A stretch of 18,695 nt of DNA, taken from CAZRDB01 sp964598695. Lineage in GTDB: Bacteria > Armatimonadota > Zipacnadia > UBA1398. Below the pieces are notes generated by a model. That model searched no databases. It was not told the origin of the DNA and saw only the letters and a program-made list of their open reading frames with translations. Position 1 is the stretch's first letter. The number at the start of each line of letters is the position of its first letter. Both the position numbers and the translations under genes were made by a program. The stretch is from positions 1 to 18,695 of the forward strand of contig CAZRDB010000091.1 in assembly GCA_964598695.1 (NCBI GenBank), read 5' to 3'. Of the stretch, positions 14,361 to 18,695 are shown one piece after another.

Positions 14361-16556
14361 TCAGCGCACCCGGACGTAGTCGAAGGCCGTCGCCGAGGGG
14401 AAGTAGCCCGGCGTCGTCCAGGTGACGCGGACGGCCGACATCAGCCAGCCCGAGCGTGCCTCGGCCCGGGAGGTGACCCGCCACCGCACGCGCAGCTCCG
14501 CGCGCTGTCCGGGTCGGATCTCGATGGGCCCGGCCGGCGTGCGGTCGACGACCTGCATGCCCTCGAGCGGGAACGCCGCCGCGCAAACCCCGGAGATGGT
14601 CCGGTCCGTGGTGTTGGCGATCGAGACGATGCCCTCGACCGTCTGGCCGACCGTGACGTTGTCGGGTGCGGCGAGGCCGACCTGGAGCGGGATGCTGCCC
14701 CATTGCGAGCGGACGGCGGTCATCGCCGAGGCGCCGGACAGGGCCCAATCGGCGCCGGTGTAGGGGTCCTCGTTGCGGACCCCCGCCGTGCGCATGACGT
14801 CGTGACAGAAGACCCCCACGGGGCCCCGGTCCGGCTTGCCGGGTTCCTTGTACCGGCACGTCTCGAGAGCGACCAGCAGACGCCGGTGGAACTCGATCGG
14901 GCTCGGCGGGTCGGTCGTCACGTTGCGGATGTTGCGCTGGTTCCAGTAGTGATCGACCTGGTTGCCGGGACACAGGTTGAGCGGGCCCTTGGCGGTGTAG
15001 TTGTGCCAGCTCTCCGGGTTGGTCGTGAGGAACGCCTCGAACTGCGCCGTGCTGTCCATCTGGTAGAGCATCGGCGCGTCGAGGTCGATCCCGGCATCCT
15101 GGAACATGAACGGATCCTGGCCGTGCTCGACCCCGTGCAGGGAGGAGAGCGTGAAGGCCCAGAAGGGCTTCGTCGCGCCGCTCCGGGCCCGCACGTCCCG
15201 GATGATCTCCGAGACGCGGTGCGCCCGCCACCAGCACCACAGCCGCCAGACCCGGAGATCGGCGTCGGTCCTGACCGCGCGACTGACCTTCGCACACTCG
15301 CCCTTGAGCCACTCCATCCGTTCCTCGAGAGAGCGCGACGACCAGTCGCTCGGCAGCGGCGGGTTGACGTCGGCAACGAAGCGGTCGACGCCGTCGTAGG
15401 TAGGCTCGGCATCACGGATGTAGTCGAAGCCGATCATGTCGACATTGGGGTTCTCGTCGAGCGACCGGGCCATCGCGGCGAGATCGTCGATGCGTCGGTC
15501 GTTGAGCAGCGAGGGGACGGCGAGCCCGGCGCGGACGTTGGGGTTGTAGTAGGCGGTGTCGTAGTCGGGCAGCAGCTCGATGGCGCCGTTCATCCGGTAG
15601 GCGAAGCAGTAGACGCCGAACTTGAGGCCGCGCTGGTGCGCCTCCTGGCCGATCGCGTCGATCGCCCGCACGTTCGGCTGGAACCAGGGCACGCCCTCCG
15701 GGAGCGGCTCGAACTCGGCCGATGTGATGTAGCCGGAGTACCAGAACATGTCGGGGGCGAAGAGGTCGAGCCACTGGAACACGCCGCGCCAGTCGCCCAC
15801 CTCGCCGCTTGGCAGGCGCACATGGAGATCGCGTTGCAGGTCGGGGCTGATGATCTCCCACGAGACTACGCCGAATCCCTGCGCGGGGAGCGTGGGCTCG
15901 CGGGCGGCCATCCGGAACTCCCGCTCCTCCGAGATCCGGACCGGCTGGTCCTTGGGCAACGACTCGGCGCCGCTCGAGTCGGCCTCGTCGAGGGGTCTCT
16001 CGGGCCGGCGGAGACGGCGGTCGCGCGGCTGCTCCTGCTTCGCCGCCTGGACCCGCGGCACATCGACGTAGCCGGGGGGGAGACAGCCGGCCGGGACCAT
16101 CGCGGCGCACTCGACGCGGTAGACGCCGGTGCTGGTTCCGACCGGGGCGGTCCAGTTGCCGCGCCACTCAGCCGTCCTGTCGTCGTAGCGGAGCGGGATC
16201 TCCATCCGCTTCCCGGCGTCCTTGACCAGAAGATCGTCGCGGAAGACCTGGGCCGAGGGCTTCACGCCGGCGATCGCGCGCCCCTGACTGTCGCGCAGCC
16301 GGATCCGCACGGGCACCAGCTCGTAGCGGTAGTAGGCGCGGTAACCGTCGACCTCCCCGGCGTCCGAGTCGCCGAACTCGATGTCGACGATGCGGGCCGT
16401 CGGGGTGTCTCGGTGGCTCGCGCCGCGCAGCATCCCACGGAGCATGCCTCCGAGGAAGAACCAGGCGACCAGTGCCGCCCCCAGGGCCCCGAGCGACAAC
16501 CGGCCCCAGAGCGGCATCCGGCGCCGAACGAGGGTAGCCGTGATCGGTCTGCGCAA
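14361..16556 (-). CDS. Membrane-anchored glycoside-hydrolase-like TIM-barrel protein
   Basis: This 731-residue protein begins at TTG 16556, with GGAGGA (16561-16566) just upstream; an internal ATG at 16517 has no comparable site. A signal anchor (LSLGALGAALVAWFFLGGML) occupies about residues 20-40. Residues about 50-160 look like an extracellular beta-sandwich (YELVPVRIRLRDSQGRAIAG, GNWTAPVGTSTGVYRV). A catalytic-type barrel follows at about 230-600: it contains FGVYCFAYRMNG, NPNVDMIGFDYIRD (near residue 375, the acidic strand-end position also used in GHL10/DUF-type hydrolases), FWAFTLSSLHGVEHG and DLDAPMLYQM. Residues about 625-731 resemble an Ig-like NEW3/CARDB beta-sandwich (VGLAAPDNVTVGQTVEGIVSI). 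It probably acts on a polysaccharide or cell-wall glycan outside the inner membrane, but the substrate is unknown and the catalytic pair is not proven. It is divergent from the secreted GHL10-like gene and shares the FDxxR signature with it. Confidence 0.78.
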   Translation of the reverse strand: MRRPITATLVRRRMPLWGRLSLGALGAALVAWFFLGGMLRGMLRGASHRDTPTARIVDIEFGDSDAGEVDGYRAYYRYELVPVRIRLRDSQGRAIAGVKPSAQVFRDDLLVKDAGKRMEIPLRYDDRTAEWRGNWTAPVGTSTGVYRVECAAMVPAGCLPPGYVDVPRVQAAKQEQPRDRRLRRPERPLDEADSSGAESLPKDQPVRISEEREFRMAAREPTLPAQGFGVVSWEIISPDLQRDLHVRLPSGEVGDWRGVFQWLDLFAPDMFWYSGYITSAEFEPLPEGVPWFQPNVRAIDAIGQEAHQRGLKFGVYCFAYRMNGAIELLPDYDTAYYNPNVRAGLAVPSLLNDRRIDDLAAMARSLDENPNVDMIGFDYIRDAEPTYDGVDRFVADVNPPLPSDWSSRSLEERMEWLKGECAKVSRAVRTDADLRVWRLWCWWRAHRVSEIIRDVRARSGATKPFWAFTLSSLHGVEHGQDPFMFQDAGIDLDAPMLYQMDSTAQFEAFLTTNPESWHNYTAKGPLNLCPGNQVDHYWNQRNIRNVTTDPPSPIEFHRRLLVALETCRYKEPGKPDRGPVGVFCHDVMRTAGVRNEDPYTGADWALSGASAMTAVRSQWGSIPLQVGLAAPDNVTVGQTVEGIVSIANTTDRTISGVCAAAFPLEGMQVVDRTPAGPIEIRPGQRAELRVRWRVTSRAEARSGWLMSAVRVTWTTPGYFPSATAFDYVRVR

Positions 16557-16560
16557 GCGA

Positions 16561-16566
16561 TCCTCC
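16561..16566 (-). promoter_or_regulatory. Ribosome binding site deciding the TTG start at 16556
   Basis: GGAGGA on the minus strand ends 4 nt before TTG 16556. The internal ATG at 16517 has no purine-rich stretch upstream, so the rare TTG start is preferred. Confidence 0.6.
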
Positions 16567-16708
16567 GCACGTGTCCCGGACGGAAACGGGATCGGCCAGG
16601 GGCCACCCCGGCGGGGACATCGAACCGACCGAGGCCCCGCGCATTCCTAATGGTAGGGGCGCCGGCGCCCGCGGCTCGTCCGTCGTGGCCGGCGGCTCCA
16701 TTCCCACC

Positions 16709-16714
16709 GGAGGT
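16709..16714 (+). promoter_or_regulatory. Ribosome binding site deciding the GTG start at 16721
   Basis: GGAGGT lies 6 nt before GTG 16721, which opens directly into a signal peptide. Longer in-frame starts (as far as 16571) would add about 50 Gly/Arg/Pro-rich residues unlike a protein N-terminus. Confidence 0.7.
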
Positions 16715-16720
16715 GGCTTC

Positions 16721-18490
16721 GTGTTCCGTCTCGCGCTCGCAGTCGGCGCTTGCGCCATTCTAGCACTCGCGGCGGGTTCCCAGACAGCCCCGGCCCCCGC
16801 GGCGCCGATCTACGCAACCCCGCCGATCGGCGAGTTGCGGGGGATCTGGGCCCACGCTTCCAGCACCCACAATCGGCAGGAGTGCGACCATGTCCTGAAC
16901 CTCGCCCAGGACGCCCGCCTCAACTGCATCTACTGGCTCGGCTTCTACTGGGGCGGCAAGTGCTTCTTCCGCAACCCCTACGTCTCGATGCCGGAGACCG
17001 TCGAGCCGGGCTTCGACCCGCTCGCCTACCTGATCCGCGAGGGCCACCGCCGGGGAATCGAGATCCATCTGCGCTTCGTCAACGGCGAGAACGGCAGCGA
17101 GGACCCCGGCCCGTTCCTCGGCGAGCACCCGGACTGGTGCATGGTCAACGCCGACGGCCAGCGGCTGCTGTGGTATGACTTCGCCAACCCCGAGGTCCGC
17201 GACTTCCAGGTCGAGCTGATGCTGAGCACGCTGCGCGCCTACCCCGAGCTGGACGGCCTGCAGTTCGACTTCGTCCGCTACGACGACGGCGCGGGCAGCT
17301 TCAGCCCCGCGGCATGCAAGGGGTTCGCGGAAGCGACGGGCATCCACTGGGAGAGCGGCGGGGCGGCGCTCCCGACCGTCGCGCCGATCCGCGGCAACCC
17401 GCTCGACGGGCCCACCACGGGCTTCGTCCTCGCGCGCTTCGGCAACGGGGTCCCGGCCGTCGTGGGCAACAACGTCGGGCGAGGGGGCGCGCTCCTGCTG
17501 AACTGGCACGCCGAGAGCGGTCCCTTCCCTCTGGTCACGACGATCCTCCAGCGCGCGATCGCCTCGGCCCGACAGCAGAAGGAGCAGATCCCGCTGCTCC
17601 GGATCCCCGAGAGCGACGAGTGGTGGCCGAAGTACCACGCGGCCACCGAGGAGTTGGTCCGCAAGGTCGGCTACCAGCCGGCGTGGGTGAGCGACGAGGT
17701 GCTCACGCGCGAGGTGAAGCCGCCGATGGTGATGCTCCCCAACGCCTACCGGATCCCCCCGCCCGTGCTCGCCAAGCTCGTATCCTACGCCGAGCAGGGC
17801 GGCTGGGTGTTCGTCATCGACGGCCCGATGCACGCGATCGAGGATCCCCAGTGCCAGCGACTGCTGGGCCTCACGACGGAGGCCCCGTACCTCGGGGGCC
17901 TCGAGGCACTCCTGCCCGGAGAGGAGCGGACGCCGCTGATCGACGTGGCGGCCGAGGTCACTCCGGAGCAGCGGGCGCGCTACCGCGACCTGGGCACGAA
18001 GTGGCGCCAGTATCAGGCGGGCTGCATCACAGACCTGGTCCGCCGGGTCCACGAGGGCGCGCACACCGTGAAGCCCGACATCGCCGTGACCGCCTGCACC
18101 TTCCACCGCCGCTCCTCGGCCGAGAGCCTCTTCCAGTACTGGCACGACTGGGTGAAGGAAGGCCTGATCGACTACGCGATCCCCATGGCCTACACGCCCG
18201 ACAACGAGAGCCTCCGCAAGTCGATGCGGGAGTGGCTCGAGACCGACCCGACCCACCAGAGGGTCGCCCCCAGTCTCGGGATCTACGACATCGACGGCGA
18301 CGGCCAAGTGCAGTCGCCCCAAAGCGTGCTCACGCAGATGAAGGTCCTCCGCGAGGAGGGCGGCTACCCGAGCATCGTCTTCTTCTCGCTGAGCAACCTC
18401 CAGGAGCCGCTCGTGAAGGCGCTCGCCGAGGGGCCGTTCCGCACGCCCGTCCCGCGGAAGCCCAGCTCGGCCACACTCATCGGACAGTAG
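16721..18490 (+). CDS. Secreted GHL10-like glycoside hydrolase with inserted Rossmann-like domain
   Basis: This 589-residue protein starts at GTG 16721. Its signal peptide is FRLALAVGACAILALAAG, with probable cleavage near APA. The first half of a GHL10-type (glycosyl hydrolase-like 10) barrel runs from about 38 to 200: ELRGIWAHASSTHNRQE, LNCIYWLGFYWGG, RGIEIHLRFVNGENG and LDGLQFDFVRYDD (near residue 180). The second half runs from about 425 to 575: DLVRRVHEGAHTVKPDIAVT, YWHDWVKEGLIDYAIPMAYT and GGYPSIVFFSLSN. Between the halves about 200 residues are inserted. They contain GNNVGRGGALLLNWHAES and then EELVRKVGYQPAWVSDE, PPMVMLPNAYRIPPPVLAKL and YAEQGGWVFVIDG. The latter resembles the glutamine-amidotransferase-like or beta-galactosidase trimerisation fold. 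The family is thought to cleave glycosidic bonds in extracellular or wall polysaccharides; the substrate is unknown. It is transcribed away from the other GH-like gene and ends at a strong hairpin. Confidence 0.85.
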   Translation: MFRLALAVGACAILALAAGSQTAPAPAAPIYATPPIGELRGIWAHASSTHNRQECDHVLNLAQDARLNCIYWLGFYWGGKCFFRNPYVSMPETVEPGFDPLAYLIREGHRRGIEIHLRFVNGENGSEDPGPFLGEHPDWCMVNADGQRLLWYDFANPEVRDFQVELMLSTLRAYPELDGLQFDFVRYDDGAGSFSPAACKGFAEATGIHWESGGAALPTVAPIRGNPLDGPTTGFVLARFGNGVPAVVGNNVGRGGALLLNWHAESGPFPLVTTILQRAIASARQQKEQIPLLRIPESDEWWPKYHAATEELVRKVGYQPAWVSDEVLTREVKPPMVMLPNAYRIPPPVLAKLVSYAEQGGWVFVIDGPMHAIEDPQCQRLLGLTTEAPYLGGLEALLPGEERTPLIDVAAEVTPEQRARYRDLGTKWRQYQAGCITDLVRRVHEGAHTVKPDIAVTACTFHRRSSAESLFQYWHDWVKEGLIDYAIPMAYTPDNESLRKSMREWLETDPTHQRVAPSLGIYDIDGDGQVQSPQSVLTQMKVLREEGGYPSIVFFSLSNLQEPLVKALAEGPFRTPVPRKPSSATLIGQ

Positions 18491-18522
18491 CGTCGGCTGG
18501 GGCTGTCGACGCTCTCGGCAAC

Positions 18523-18553
18523 GGGCCGGGTTCCCACGCAGGGGACCCGGCCC
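18523..18553 (+). terminator. Strong GC hairpin after the GHL10-like gene
   Basis: GGGCCGGGT (18523-18531) pairs with ACCCGGCCC (18545-18553). The stem extends inward through one T-G wobble and three more C-G pairs to a 5-nt ACGCA loop, giving 13 pairs. It is 32 nt after the stop codon. No T-tract follows, as is common in GC-rich genomes. Confidence 0.6.
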
Positions 18554-18592
18554 GCTGCACGAATCGGCTGTCACCTCTTGGCGCATGCGAGC

Positions 18593-18613
18593 CTCTACTC
18601 CACGGGAGTAGAG
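18593..18613. repeat. 9-bp inverted repeat with 3-nt loop
   Basis: CTCTACTCC (18593-18601) and GGAGTAGAG (18605-18613) are exact inverted repeats around ACG. It could be a second terminator for either direction, an operator, or part of the adjacent palindromic repeat cluster. Confidence 0.5.
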
Positions 18614-18636
18614 CACGCTCGGGTAGGTCCGGGAGA

Positions 18637-18695
18637 GAGCCCGCGCCCTGAAGGGCGCGGCTGCACTGCGACGTACCGGAGCCGCGGGCTTCAGC
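18637..18695. repeat. REP-like palindromic cluster cut by the right edge
   Basis: CCGCGCCC (18641-18648), TGAA and GGGCGCGG (18653-18660) form a perfect 8-bp hairpin with a four-base loop. Twenty-one bases later CCGCGGGC (18682-18689) is followed by TTCA, the complement of the first loop, and the start of a possible returning arm (GC) at the window end. AGCCCGCG (18638-18645) can also pair with CGCGGGCT (18683-18690). This looks like two oppositely oriented copies of a short intergenic palindromic repeat. No gene is seen in 18491-18695. Confidence 0.5.

Larger units (their letters stand above)
16557..16720. promoter_or_regulatory. Divergent intergenic region with a 14-bp GC palindrome
   Basis: This 164-nt spacer must hold the promoters of both GH-like genes. 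GGGCGCCGGCGCCC at 16657-16670 is a perfect palindrome and a candidate operator. Just left of it lies the only A/T-rich patch (ATTCCTAATGGTAG, about 16643-16656), which could be a -10 region. I see no matching -35, so promoter positions remain unproven. Confidence 0.4.

Noticed and set aside
13893..16763. 956-codon open frame on the plus strand opposite the membrane-anchored GH-like gene and part of the anti-sigma gene
   Set aside because: It is antisense to two well-supported genes, of low-complexity composition and with no recognisable domain.
16760..18616. 618-codon open frame on the minus strand opposite the GHL10-like gene
   Set aside because: The plus strand carries a signal peptide, ribosome binding site and GHL10 motifs; the antisense frame shows only compositional openness.

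Overview
The window is GC-rich DNA (roughly 70% G+C by eye, with strong third-position G/C bias) from a bacterium that appears to be a diderm. It encodes a predicted outer-membrane beta-barrel ending in Phe, a lipoprotein, and several large secreted or membrane-anchored proteins. The abundance of glycoside-hydrolase-like TIM-barrel proteins (GH42-like and GHL10-like), a very large FtsX permease fusion and zinc-finger anti-sigma architecture would suit Armatimonadota, Planctomycetota or a related uncultured lineage. That placement is an inference; no marker gene is present. Translation uses ATG, GTG and TTG starts with clear AGGAGG-type ribosome binding sites, and TAG and TGA are both ordinary stops. 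I see no tRNA, rRNA, CRISPR array, insertion sequence or prophage gene.

Layout. (1) 1-2503, minus: a secreted GH42-like protein whose C-terminus lies beyond the left edge. (2) 2646-4366, plus: a two-gene unit, an OMP-decarboxylase-superfamily enzyme (hexulose-phosphate synthase / keto-gulonate-phosphate decarboxylase type) joined by an ATGA overlap to a zinc-dependent sugar/alcohol dehydrogenase. The dehydrogenase carries an in-frame TAG at codon 6. (3) 4517-9418, plus: a 1633-residue exported protein that fuses an M28-peptidase-like domain, with most metal ligands replaced, to an FtsX/MacB-type permease. (4) 14228-9415, minus: a compact three-gene unit of anti-sigma factor with two zinc fingers, large outer-membrane barrel and small lipoprotein. 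The lipoprotein converges on the FtsX gene and shares a CTAG stop with it. (5) 16556-14361 minus and 16721-18490 plus: a divergent pair of glycoside-hydrolase-like proteins, one membrane-anchored and one secreted. (6) 18491-18695: a strong hairpin and a run of REP-like palindromes, cut by the right edge.

How the genes may work together. Most products act at or outside the inner membrane: three carbohydrate-active-enzyme-like proteins, a substrate-binding or pseudo-peptidase FtsX permease, and an outer-membrane barrel with a lipoprotein under a likely sigma/anti-sigma control gene. The cytoplasmic hps-like/dehydrogenase pair could process a sugar phosphate or sugar acid. A link between cell-surface polysaccharide handling and envelope sensing is plausible but is inference. 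The least ordinary points are the degenerate M28-FtsX fusion, the two in-frame nonsense codons with coding-like sequence after them, the lost phosphate-binding Arg in the hps-like enzyme, and a Rossmann-like insertion inside the GHL10 barrel.
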